Assembly: GCA_024180945.1 (NCBI GenBank)
Contig: JAKSGN010000006.1
Coordinates: forward strand, 310,001-374,000
Reading direction: 5' to 3'
DNA: 64,000 nucleotides
Origin: Macrophomina tecta
Taxonomy: Eukaryota > Ascomycota > Dothideomycetes > Botryosphaeriales > Botryosphaeriaceae
Below are positions 22,002 to 31,857 of this stretch, in pieces. The position numbers and the translations under genes were made by a program. A model generated the notes under the pieces. The model did no database searches. It saw only the letters and a list, made by a program, of their open reading frames with translations, and was not told where the DNA came from. Position 1 is the stretch's first letter. Each line of letters opens with the position of its first letter.

Positions 22002-24715
22002 ATGTACGAGGATGCCTGGATCAGCGGCATCGTCCCAGAGCACCACCGCGAGCCCGAGAAGCCCAGGCCCGCTACCCACCGCCGCCGCGTCTCGCTCCTC
22101 AAACAGCCGAACGTAAGCTCGCCCGTCCCCATGCCCGCGCCGATGCTTGTATTGATGCTTGTGCCCACAGGAGAGCAACCAGGCTGACGTCGATCCCGTA
22201 GAAGCCATTCCCGACATAGTCGAGGAGCCTGAGGAGGATAATGGTCCGCCGCAAGCTACCGTCGCCCGCCGCGCGAAGTCGTTCAGCGACTTCTACGATG
22301 TCGCCAGGGCCCACATAAAGAAGGAGCGTGAGTTGGAGAAGCAGAAGCTTAGGAAGCGCTCGAGGGAACAGCTCCGGACCGAGCTGGACTTCGTAGACTG
22401 GTACAATGGCATAAGCGACGAGCTTCTCGACGCAAGCCATGGAGAATATCAGTACGTATTACTCGGGGCTCTGATAAAGTGCTGCATATACTAATGAGCC
22501 GTTCCCACACAGGCTGTACCGTGACCAGCTGCACCTCTCCCACCGCCACCTGGATTCTCTTCTTGAGAGCACGTCCTCCGCCCTTGACCTCCTGTCAGCA
22601 CTCTCCGACTCTTTCAAAGCCGTCGCCGTTCAAACAACCAGCTTCCAGAGCCAATGCGAGGGATTGATAGAAGACCAGAAGCGCGTCACCAAGCTTGCCG
22701 AAGACATCTCCGAAAACCTCCAATACTACACCTACCTTGAGCCCACCACACGTAGGCTGAACGCTCCTGGTGCGACCAACTTCGTTCGCGCCGAGGGCTT
22801 CACAGAGATGCTGGTCAATCTGGACAACTGCATAGACTATATGATTACCCACCCTAACCACAGCGAGTCAGCCACATACAGGTCTCGGTACCGCCTTCTT
22901 CTTACCCGGGCACTGTCTCTGATCCGCGTACACTTCACCAATACCCTGCGCGAAATTGCAGCAGATGTGTCCAAGCGGATCGGCGACAGGCAGCTTAATG
23001 ATACCACCATGTCCGCATTACTTTACGCAAAATTCCGCGTGGGAGCAGCCGAGTTGAAAGAGCTTGGCCTCGAAATACAGAAGCGAGCTGTGCTACCAGC
23101 AGACGCAGATCCTGAAGCAGAACCTGAGTACCAAAGTCTGATGAATGAGCTTTATCAAAGTTACTCGGCAACCAGAGGGAGGTTAATTCTTCCCTTGATC
23201 GCGAAGAAGATGGCAGAGATATCTTTGGCTCCCAGCTCATCGAAAGATTTGGTGACTTTTGCAAGGAGTAGCATCAGCTACATTCGAGGCATCTGCTTCG
23301 ACGAGTATGATCTGTGGGGGGAGTGGTTTGAGGGTGAAGGAGGAGTGTACGATTTCCTGGAGGGACTTATGGAACCTTTCTACGATTACCTCCGGCCGCG
23401 CACTATTCACGAGACACAGCTGGTCAAGCTTTGCGAACTTTGCACCCTAATTCAGAACCGATACATGGAAGAAGAGGAGGAAGACGTGGAACCAGACGAC
23501 ACTGTGCGGCTGAACTTTGCCTCTTTAATCCATCCTGCATTAGAAGATGCTCAAACCAGACTGGTCTTCCTGTCTTTGAGCATTCTTCGGGACGAGATAG
23601 AGTACTACAAGCCCAAGCCTGAGGACCTCGACTACCCGGCAAAGAATCGCCCTGCTTCAGAGACGGAGAGAACAGGACCTGTGTTATCTGGAAAGAAGAA
23701 CACGAATGGACCTATGATGATCCCCGCGGGAATCGAAGATGAGGACGGTGATTCGCGCTGGGCTTTCAATGCCGAGGCTGCATTCAAAGACTGGTACCCT
23801 ACTCTACGGAAAGCCATCTGGCTCCTTAGCAAGATCTATCGTCTCGTAAATGTACGCATACCCCTCACAAAACCAGGATACCTGCTGACACTCTCTCCTC
23901 AGTCCACCGTCTTCGACGACCTCGCCCACCAAATCGTCCACCAAACTACACTCTCCCTCTTCACCGCAGCAACGCAGATCTCGGCGCGCCACTCGCCCAC
24001 CGACTCACAGCTCTTCCTCATCAAGCACCTCCTCCTACTCAAGCAGCAGATCGTCGCCTTCGACATCGAGTTCGTCAGCCAGGACGTGTCGATCGACTTC
24101 TCCAACGTCACGTCAACGTTCTACGAACTGCGCGAGCGTGGCGGCCTCTTCAATCCCGCCAACCTCGTCCGCAGCCTCGTTGGCGGCTCCCTCCTGCCGC
24201 GCGTTGTCGAGAACATGCTCGACGCCAAGGCCGAGCTCGATGGCCGCCTGCGCGCCGTCATCAACGACTTCACCTCTGCCGTCGCTGATCGCGTCACCGC
24301 GCCCCTGTCCTCAGCGAAGAGCAAGAAAACCGGTGGGGACGGTGGGGGTGGCGCGACGGATGCGATTAGCGCTGTCAAGGCGAATGCAGAGCGCGAGGTC
24401 GCGTTCTTGAGGAAAAAATTGGACGAGTATGTTGATGATCTGCGCACGAGGGAGACGCTGGTCGTCGCCGTGGTTGAGAGTGTCGTCGCCAACTACGAGA
24501 GCTTTTGGGATGCGCTGGGCGAGAAGCCGTCGAGTCTGAAGGGCAAAGCGCGCGCTGACGAGGTGTGGGAGCCGGGTGTTTTTGCAGAGTGGTGCGCGGG
24601 CGTGTTTAAGGTTGGGCAGTTTGGGTTGGGGGTGCAGTTGGAGCAAGGCATGGTGCAGGGGGAGGGAGACGAGGGAGATGATGGTGCAGAGGCAGGGAGT
24701 GTTAGTAGTACGTAA
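22002..24715 (+). CDS. COG3: conserved oligomeric Golgi complex subunit 3 (Sec34 family)
   Basis: Lobe A subunit of the COG tethering complex, needed for retrograde intra-Golgi vesicle traffic. Exons 22002-22112, 22171-22451, 22513-23851 and 23903-24715 give 847 residues. The last intron (23852-23902, 51 nt) contains no stop and keeps frame, so a naive ORF runs through it; I removed it because GTACGC and CCTCAG borders are present and the join IYRLVN-STVFDDLAHQIVHQ is smooth. The Sec34 N-terminal domain is recognisable: FSDFYDVARAHIKKE, ELDFVDWYNGIS, LLSALSDSFKAVAVQTTSFQ, ENLQYYTYLEPTTRRLNAPG and RALSLIRVHFTNTLREI. Heptad-rich helices run through residues 120-260. The start MYEDAW is preferred over upstream in-frame ATGs that add only Pro/Ala-rich sequence. 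Confidence 0.91.
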
Positions 24716-25709
24716 TGGCTTTATTGGAAGGAAGAAAGAAGTAGAAGAAAGATACCTGGAGGCATGCATGACTGGCATATTGGCGTTGAAATCAGATTTC
24801 AGAAAAAAAGGAGCACTCGAATGAATTTGTGGTTTGAATTTGATTGGATAGTTTGATTTGTGAGTTGATATTTTCTGGTGGTTTTCTTTGCTCGCTCAAT
24901 ACGACCGATCGAACCATGGCGGTTGGGTGGTATCTCAATCTATCTGGTTTTCCCCCAAAAAATAAACAACCCTTTCTTTCGTCTGTCCGTCCGTCCTTCC
25001 GTCCCATCTTCCTCCGGTATCCAAAAAATTGTGAACGCCCTCATTATGCGGAGTATAATGCTCTTTACAAAGAGAAGAAAAGCAACAAGAGAAAAGAAGA
25101 GAAAAAAAAAAAAAAAAACCATAAAAGTTTGCCGCTGGGGAAGAACGGACTTTGTTCGCCCCTCCATGCCGATGCGAAAAGAAAAGAAAAGTATTAACCC
25201 GTGAGAAGATGAGGACGAAGAAGGGTCCTTTTTCCCCAAAACAAGAAATCCACAGAGTGAAAACCTACCCCAAAGAGAACCCCACCCCTCCTATCCACAT
25301 CCCAAATTCCCGTCATTTATCCACATTTGTCAATTCGTTTCCTTACCCGTTATCCCGTATCAAGAAAGTCGTCAAGAAAGCCGATAAACCAAAAAGTAAG
25401 CCAAAAAAAAAAAAAAAAAAACATCAATGCTTGCCGCTCATCGTCATCCGCCGGTGTATATATGTAAAAAAAAAAAAAAAGAAAAAAAATTGGTCGCTGC
25501 AACAGGATGAGGTCTCGTGCGCGAAAACGCGCTTCTTTTCAAAGCTGCGGCGCTTGCTCGCGATCCGAGAAATACATTTTTCTTTCTCCTCAATCGGCCT
25601 TGTTGGTGGTCGGAACGCTGGCGTAGCCGTCATCGCCCCCTTCCGTGGCGGCGATGGCGTCGCGCACTTTTCGCATCAGCAACGCACTTCACGCAATCTA
25701 TGCACCCGT
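24716..25709. other. convergent 3' intergenic region crowded with homopolymer tracts
   Basis: About 1 kb between the COG3 and FIG1-like stops. It carries A17 (25102-25118), A19 (25403-25421) and A15 (25466-25480) and a GTCC-type microsatellite near 24978-25010. ORFs here are Lys-rich artefacts of the A tracts. Confidence 0.65.
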
Positions 25710-26740
25710 TCACCCGTCCGTAAGCTTGTCCAAGACGATGATGCTCAAAATCATGACCAACAGACCGATCGTGACGATGATGAGCAGCACGAAGCCGAAC
25801 CAGCCGAGCACCATGGCGGCGGTGCCGACGCCGGACTTGATGCTGCCGTTGCCGAGGTCCTGGGCGATGGTGGAGGCGGCGACGGAGGCGGTGTGCTGCC
25901 ACAGGACGGAGACGAGAACGAAGATGCTGGCGATGAAGATGAGGGCGAGGGCGACCTGCGAGACGGGCCGCGAGGGGAAGGGCTTGACGTCGACGTCGGA
26001 GCCCGTGGTCGCGTCTTGCTCTTCGTGCCAGCCGGGGAAGGTGGCGAGGAGGATGAAGGTGATGAAGGCGAGGATGATGGCGACGATGCTGGAGCCAGCA
26101 CGGTTAGTACGGAGGGCGGGGCTTGCTTGGAGGGTGGGGGGTTTGCGGGACAAGGCTTACAGCAGGTAGGGGAAGACGATGCTGTCCTTGAAGGTGCTGG
26201 CAACCCAGATCAGGTTCAGCGGGTCCTGGTCGACGTTGATCTGCTCGGCCAGGGCGGTCGCGTTGTTGGAGCAGAGGAAGTCTCCGCCGGTGGGGCTGAC
26301 GCAGATGCCGAAGTAGCCAACGCGCACCTCGAGCACGGCGCGGCCGACGATGTTGGCGATGGCAGCTGTGACGCCTGGGTCGACCTGGGACGGGTCGTAG
26401 GTCGGCGTGTACGATTGGTAGTACATGCTGATCAGGAAGATCCCGGGGATTAAGGGCGACGTGCTAGAGCATCCTGCGAGTAGGAGGGCTGGTGGGTTGG
26501 TTAGCCCAAGGGGGGTGCACAATTCAAGAGCGCGGAGAGGAGTCTTGACTTACAGAGTAGGATTATGGCGATGGCGATGAGGATCATCAAAATGTGGTGG
26601 TAGCCCAAAAAGGGCAGGAGTCCTTTTTGAACAGCCTCTTAGCATATTGGGCCTTGTGCAGCAGAGCTGAATGAAGCTGTCGCCCCAGCCAGGGCAATGG
26701 ACTTACTTTGCATAGTGACGGCAAAGCGCAAATTGGCCAT
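25710..26740 (-). CDS. FIG1: FIG1-type Ca2+ regulator / membrane fusion protein
   Basis: Four-helix claudin-like membrane protein; yeast Fig1 supports low-affinity Ca2+ influx and cell fusion during mating, and fungal homologs act in development. Exons on the minus strand: 26740-26707, 26622-26554, 26488-26161 and 26088-25710, giving 269 residues. Helix 1 is assembled across exons 2 and 3: YHHILMILIAIAIILL then SLLLAGCSS. The extracellular loop holds the claudin-type signature G-Y-F-G-I-C, nine residues, then Cys. Helices 2-4 follow: LIVAIILAFITFILLATF, VALALIFIASIFVLVSVLW and AAMVLGWFGFVLLIIVTIGL. The last intron contains a CTAAC branch site. The loop motif and CSSTSPLIPGIFLISMYYQS are typical of the Fig1 family. 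The 11-codon first exon is well supported by phase but is the least certain part. Confidence 0.83.
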
Positions 26741-27954
26741 AGAACAACAGCTATGCGTCACTCAGAGCCGGTTGAGCCTCAGCGGCACCCGGAGGGCCGG
26801 ATAAGCTCGCGTGGATCGGTATGGACGGCCAGTGACTCCGGAGGATGTGCGCTCCGGGATGGTAGGAGTCTGGGGCAGTTGGAATGCGGGCGCGCGTGGT
26901 GGAGGTGTCTTGGGAGACGACGAGGGGGATTGGGGAATGCGGAGGCGCGTGGCGAGAGGAATGTGGAGGAGAGCGGCGCGCTGTTGTGGGATATGCTGTG
27001 TGGTGGTGTGGAGCTGTCGAAGGGTCTCGGGGCTTGCTCGCTCTGGCGCGGGCAGCTTGGTGATGGCGCACCGAATTGCTGCAGCGCGCGTCGTCAGAAT
27101 TGATTCAGCGGAAAGAAGAAGAAAGTGGAGAGGAGGAAGACAGTCGGACGGCACGCAGCGAGTAGTGATGGCGGCGCGCGGAGAGTGCAGGCTGGGAATT
27201 CAGGTGGTTGTCCCCAGCCACCGGCGATCCCCAGCCTTCTTTTTGCTGGCCGGCCTGGCCATAGCTCCCCCCCCAAACACTGTGCACCCGGCAACCACCC
27301 GCACCCGCCCGCCGCCCCTCCGCGCCCACAGCCAATCTGCGGGGGCGGAGCACGCCCGGCACCAGCGTCATCCCGGCACCCAGAGACCCTTCGACTGCAC
27401 TCCTGCCAAGCACTGACGACGTGGTTGCAGCCGCTTCGTTTTGCGTCGTCACACTTGCTTTTTGAAATCACAGAAATTGCCCGCCCGCGCCCCGAGCCTC
27501 TGCCCACGGCCCAAGCCTGAAGGCTGTGGCCATGACTCCCGGCAGCAACAAGGCAGATCGGCGGCTGGGAACTGCAGGTACATCATCGAGGTGCATGTGC
27601 CCATCTCCGGGAAGCCCTGAAAATCTGTGCCTGTTCTCCACACTCTTGGTTGATCTCCGCAGCCCATCGCTCGTGTACTGCAATAGAGCCTGAGAGATGC
27701 AGCTCATTCATGCATCGCTCCATGCATGGGTGCACGTCAAGTTGACCACGGAGGCCAAGTTGATCACGAAGGCCCAGTTGGTCACATTCTCCATCACAGC
27801 ACACAAAAGGTCAAAGATGGCTTTTCAGAGACGTCATTCCATTCTCAATTGTCGTAAGTGGTATCATAAGGCTACTGCTACAGGCTCTGGGGCCCCAGGA
27901 GGGTTCCCATCATCGTGATTCGCATCCCATGCTACTCCTCAAGTGGCGAGCAGC
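26741..27954. other. intergenic region between two minus-strand genes
   Basis: 1.2 kb. GC-rich ORFs on both strands around 26760-27520 have no motifs. It should contain the FIG1-like promoter at its left end and the Hsp9/12 3' flank at its right end. The only structured element seen is the short tandem repeat listed separately. Confidence 0.55.
27739..27792. repeat. 18-bp direct repeat, three decaying copies
   Basis: Copies at 27739-27756, 27757-27774 and 27775-27792 share the core AGTTGNYCACG-AGGCC. The first two differ at two positions and the third has diverged in its second half. Function unknown; it lies downstream of the Hsp9/12 gene. Confidence 0.7.
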
Positions 27955-28338
27955 TTATTTCTTGTCAAGGCCGACGGCAGACTTGGCCTTGTCGAGGATG
28001 CTCTCGCCAGAGCTGCCGTGCTCGTGGCGGTCGTGGCTGCGGCCGACCTTGTCGCCGAGCTCCTGGCCGGTGGACTTGGAGTCGTCGCTCTGGAGACCAC
28101 TGTGAAGCCTGTCAGCCGAGGCTCGTGGCAGAGCAAGAGGGGGGAGAGCCTACCGAGCGAGCTTGTCACCAGTGTCGGTGAAGGTCTCCTTGGTCTTCTG
28201 CTGGGTGCTCTTGGTGGAGTCGGGGGTGAGCTCCTCCTTAGCCTCTGTAAGTGGGGTCAGCGTGAGTGCTCCGAGGGGCTGTCACAAGCAGAGGGCGCTC
28301 GTACTGGTCGAGAAATCCTTGCGGCCGGCGTCAGACAT
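27955..28338 (-). CDS. HSP12: Hsp9/Hsp12 family small heat-shock protein
   Basis: Small hydrophilic stress protein that stabilises membranes and accumulates on heat, osmotic stress and stationary phase. Exons on the minus strand: 28338-28305, 28244-28154 and 28099-27955, with introns of 60 and 54 nt, encode 89 residues. The N-terminus MSDAGRKDFSTKAKEELTPD is diagnostic, followed by STKSTQQKTKETFTDTGDKL, a variable middle (SDDSKSTGQELGDKVGRSHD) and the conserved end GESILDKAKSAVGLDKK. There is no Cys and the protein is highly charged, as expected. The two introns break it so completely that no single ORF reveals it; the phases (1, then 2) close perfectly. It is the first gene left of a divergent gap to the NIF3-like gene. 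Confidence 0.93.
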
Positions 28339-28480
28339 GATTGCTGAAGTTGGGTTGTTGGTTTGGGTTGATTGTGTGTTTGTTGGATGTGAGAGTGATT
28401 GCTTGTTGCTTGTGAAGAGGAGACAGGCCCAGAGGGTCTTCTTTTATGTTGAGGGGTAGGCCGCAGCTACGTCATTTCTT
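28339..28480 (-). promoter_or_regulatory. candidate stress promoter of the Hsp9/12 gene
   Basis: Reading toward the gene on the minus strand: a TGACGTA (CRE/Atf-type bZIP half site) at 28474-28468, a CCCCT stress-response element at 28456-28452, and a TATA-like CATAAAAG at 28448-28441, about 105 bp before the ATG. This order fits Msn2-like and Atf1/AtfA control known for this family; binding is inferred. Confidence 0.5.
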
Positions 28481-29363
28481 TGCAGGTGCCGCAAGCAGAA
28501 AGGGCGTTTTTTGCATGCCGGCGGCGATAGAGAGGCAGGCGGTGCGTGGGCAACCAAGGAAGCCACGCCACGCCTCGCCAGCACTCGCAGGTCAGCCGGG
28601 CAACTACGTTATTGGCGCGTCATTTTGGCGGGACCTTTCCCCAGATCAGCCTTCAGGTACACGCTGGAGGAAAGAGCGAAGGACGACGCCATTGGCCGGG
28701 CCAGGCTGAGGAGTGGCTTTGCGCGTCGCGGGCTAGCACCGGCAGGGCTGTGACGTCACGCCCGATCGACGCTTTGACGAACGATCGCCCGAAGCCTGCT
28801 CGACAACAGAGTGGCTTGACGCAACACCACACCCGCTGAAACGGGCCCCGTCCAGACCGGTCTTCGTGCCTCTCGCCCAACGGGTACGTGCTTTTCGCAG
28901 CTTCCTCGCGCCCTAGCTCGCCTTGGATTGAGGGGCGTCATCTTGCCCCGCAGTGTCGCCAGCGCCTCCGACTCCCCGCTGGGAGTCTACCGAACGACTG
29001 CGCCTGGATTGCCGCAGCCACTCGGGATACCCACCGCTATCTCGCTCCAAGCACAGAGCTGCTATCCAGGCCGCGTCGTCTGCACAGAGAGGCCGAGGGG
29101 CTTCGACCGGCTGACTGCGGGGCAGCATCATCATCCCACCCCTTTTCCCCTTCGGCTTCGCGCGGCTGTCATCCTGCAATTGCTCTCTGCCAGGCTAAAT
29201 CAAGCCCGGGAAAGGGAAACAGGATGACGGAGCCATCCCGCATCGGGCACGCCCGCAGCTCATGCATCCAGACCCGACCCCGTATCACGGGCAAAAGATA
29301 TGTATCGGACGCTAACTCCATCTTCTGCGGTCTAGCCTGCACCTGTGCACCGACAATTGCACC
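28481..29363. other. intergenic region upstream of the NIF3-like gene
   Basis: 880 bp with several GC-driven ORFs on both strands, none with motifs. One plus-strand ORF from 28888 overlaps the NIF3-like start in another frame and is rejected as a shadow. Confidence 0.55.
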
Positions 29364-29776
29364 ATGTCGCTTCCTGCTCGTTTCAAGCTCGTCTTCTTCT
29401 CTCCGCCTGCCGCGCTGCCCGCCATCAAGGCCGCGATCTTCGCCACCGGAGCCGGCCGGTATCCCGGCCCTGGAGACTACACCGAGTGTGGTTTCACCAC
29501 TCCGGGCAAGGGCCAGTTCAGGCCTGGCGCCAGCGCCAATCCCCACATCGGAAAGCCGGGCGACCTGGAGGAGGTGGACGAGGTGAAGTTCGAGACGCTG
29601 TGCGTCGGCCAGGACATTGTCAAGAAGGCCGTCGAGGCCTTGAAGAAGTGGGTCCTGCGTTTGCTTCCTGCTCTTCTCGATATTCGGGAGCCACGTGAAC
29701 TTGACGCTGATGTGTGCCCAGGGCCCACCCGTACGAGGAGGTTCCTTACGAGGTGTACAAGATTGAGGACTATTGA
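29364..29776 (+). CDS. stand-alone NIF3-like (YqfO/CutA-type) domain protein
   Basis: Small globular protein of 112 residues from exons 29364-29647 and 29722-29776 (74-nt intron, phase 2). Sequence blocks: PARFKLVFFSPPAALPAIKA, AIFATGAGRYPGPGDYTECG, TTPGKGQFRPGASANPHIGK, FETLCVGQDIVKKAVEALKK and, after the splice, AHPYEEVPYEVYKIEDY. The last block (HPYEEVPYEVY) is the hallmark of the CutA-like domain inserted in bacterial NIF3/YqfO metal-hydrolase-like proteins. Here it occurs alone, without the flanking NIF3 catalytic halves. Fungi commonly carry this form; its biochemical role is not established. The GHD-type metal residues of full NIF3 proteins are absent because those parts are missing. 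Confidence 0.85.
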
Positions 29777-30027
29777 ATCCCTCTTTTTGCACTGGTGAAA
29801 GAGCTCTACTGTTACTCGGAGCCTCCAATCCTGAAACTCAATGTCTCACTGCCTCACAAACTCTTTAAGGAGATGATGCACAAAGACTAGGTTCAACGTG
29901 GGAATGTACCTTTTTCTTAGCGGTAGTAACTAATTTATCTCCATATATACATCTAATATGACCGACAGCCACGAACCGCCTGTTCCCTTTTCATTTACTT
30001 TCCTTACAAAAAGCTCGCCTTCTTCGT

Positions 30028-30523
30028 CTACCTGGCATAACACCTCATCGAGCTGACCTTGTCGTTCAGCAAACTCTGAACCTTCAGGTTGCTGTATCCG
30101 GGATCAAACGCCTTCAACCACTTGCCGCGACAATTACTATCGGAAAACAGCATGCAGTAAGTGTTGGGCGCCAGGTAGATGGAGCTCATCCTGTCGTTGA
30201 ACCACGACCACATGTTGTAGCAGCCCGTCTCGGGCCGGAAGTCTTTTGACGTTGCACGCGCCCCCGCCGTTGGCGTTCTCGCAGAACTTGACGCGCCGCA
30301 CCCAGCTCGGGCTGCCGCGCTTCTCGAGGTAGGACTCGTCGTCTGCGTCGTCGTCGTCCCCGTTATTCTGGGTCACCCCAGATGAGATGCCCCGGTAGTC
30401 TTCGAGGACTGGGGCCTCGGTGGTGGGCCAGCTGAGCTCTTTGACAGGCATGGCGTTGGGCGCGGCGGCCGCGAGGCCGGTGCAGGTGATTAGTGTTGTT
30501 GAAATGAGCGTGGTGAGTTGCAT
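30028..30523 (-). pseudogene. small secreted cysteine-containing protein (crystallin-like pattern) interrupted by a 1-nt frameshift
   Basis: The ATG at 30523 opens a typical signal peptide (MQLTTLISTTLITCTGLAAA), followed by an acidic prosegment ending in LEKR, a Kex2-type site. The mature part starts with a Cys-Asn-Gly/Ala-rich block with two Cys, but the frame is then lost at an A4 run (positions 30247-30244). The next frame, through to a stop at 30028, continues the same kind of protein, with four more Cys and the segments NMWSWFNDRMSSIYLAP and SLLNDKVSSMRCYA. The two NDxxSS halves resemble the repeated beta/gamma-crystallin-like pattern of fungal secreted proteins. The span is 3n+1 nt, so one extra base explains the break. 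It is either a sequencing slip or a recent pseudogene. Function unknown; a secreted effector-like role is only a guess. Confidence 0.72.
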
Positions 30524-31857
30524 TGCCGCGGGAGTTGAAAGAGTGAATGTGGTGAGTTTTGTGTATACCTTCACTTGAGCAAGTGGTTGGATCTGATGTG
30601 CGCAGGCAACTTCATATACAGGGGCGTTCAAAGAAACGCGCGTGGCAGTTCGACGCCGTGGCGTGCGTGCAGGTCGAGTTTGAGCGCCATTGGGTGTTCC
30701 GGCTGGTCTGGGCCGTCTATTCCTGCCCGGAGGACAAAGAATAGAGTCACAAAGGATATAAGTGAGACGAGCGCCACGACATTGAGTTCTTTTTCACGGA
30801 ATCGTCCAGCTGGGGACGCGCTGGGTGCAAGTGAAAGAGACCTGGGGATGCCAAAGGATCTTGGCAGATGGTATCTAACAGATGGACTTGGCTTCGCAAA
30901 GTCCACGGCGTCCGGGGCGTCCAGTGGCCAGTTCGTTCATCGCACTTGCCAGAATCCCCATCCCTGTCCACACCCCCTTCCGGAAGATGACATTTGCTGG
31001 AGTGCTTCGGCCACTTTCGGCCCAGCCATTTGCGAGATGTTCAACGACGTTGAATATGTGATCCACGCACTTAGGTGCTACCGGTTCCTCCACAGCGTCT
31101 TACTGACTGAGGCCTTCAATTTCGACATTTTGAAAACTTGTGCTCACTGTGCCAAGCGCACGTCTGTCACCTGTAGTTGCTGGCTCCCTAACACTGACTT
31201 TTTCTTCTTTTTAATATCCTTTCATCTGGTAACCTTAAGAAGTTCAAATGCCGAAGTCGGCCCAGATCCTGCAGCTCCTTGCTTATATCGCGCGTTATTG
31301 GGAGACCTTGCCGGATATCCCGCGCGCTCGTGTTTGAGGCGCGACATGAGAGTTGCCTCTCTTGGCTTAGCGGCCGCCTTGGCAAGCTGCACGCCTTAGG
31401 GAACCATCCGTCTTGGAGGAACGTACCGAATGACCTCCTGCATTCGCCAGTATCTCGCTCTTCTTCAAGCCTCACTTATCCTATATCTACACTCCGGGCC
31501 TACTTGCTTAGCTGAGAACTTGGGAACGCAGAACGGGCGCACGCGTTTTGTGTACGACGGCTTCTGACAAAAGGCAGTATAAGGTGTCCAGACACCCCGC
31601 ATTAATCCTGCAATCATTTCGCTTGAATGAAGGCTGAGAAGAGGCTGAATAGGCGCTAGCGTCGACGAGACATGCGTCGTATCTCAGAACGGTGCGCCCT
31701 GACGCCCTGCGGTTCTTGGTCAAGCTCGGATTTTCTGCATCGCCGACCCTCTACACTCACCTCCGAAGACAGCACTTGAAGTGTCTCGAAGTGCCTGGTG
31801 CTCTTTGTGGTCATCTGGACAACGCTCGTCTCCGTTTCACGCTTATAATGTGGGACC
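30524..31857. other. intergenic region between two broken genes
   Basis: 1.3 kb. A 274-codon ORF at 30575-31399 has no homology I can recognise and an irregular composition, and I do not call it a gene. The missing signal-peptide exon of the tannase-family pseudogene would be expected near the right end, but I cannot find it. Confidence 0.5.

Noticed and set aside
21459..22187. 242-codon ORF overlapping the COG3 start.
   Set aside because: Only its last codons are COG3; the upstream part is antisense to FMP25 and the shared promoter, and low complexity.
25152..26453. 433-codon plus-strand ORF over the FIG1-like gene.
   Set aside because: Antisense shadow, starting in homopolymer Lys codons; the minus strand encodes helices and the claudin motif.
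30575..31399. 274-codon plus-strand ORF.
   Set aside because: Irregular composition, no motifs, no splice logic; expected by chance in this GC context.
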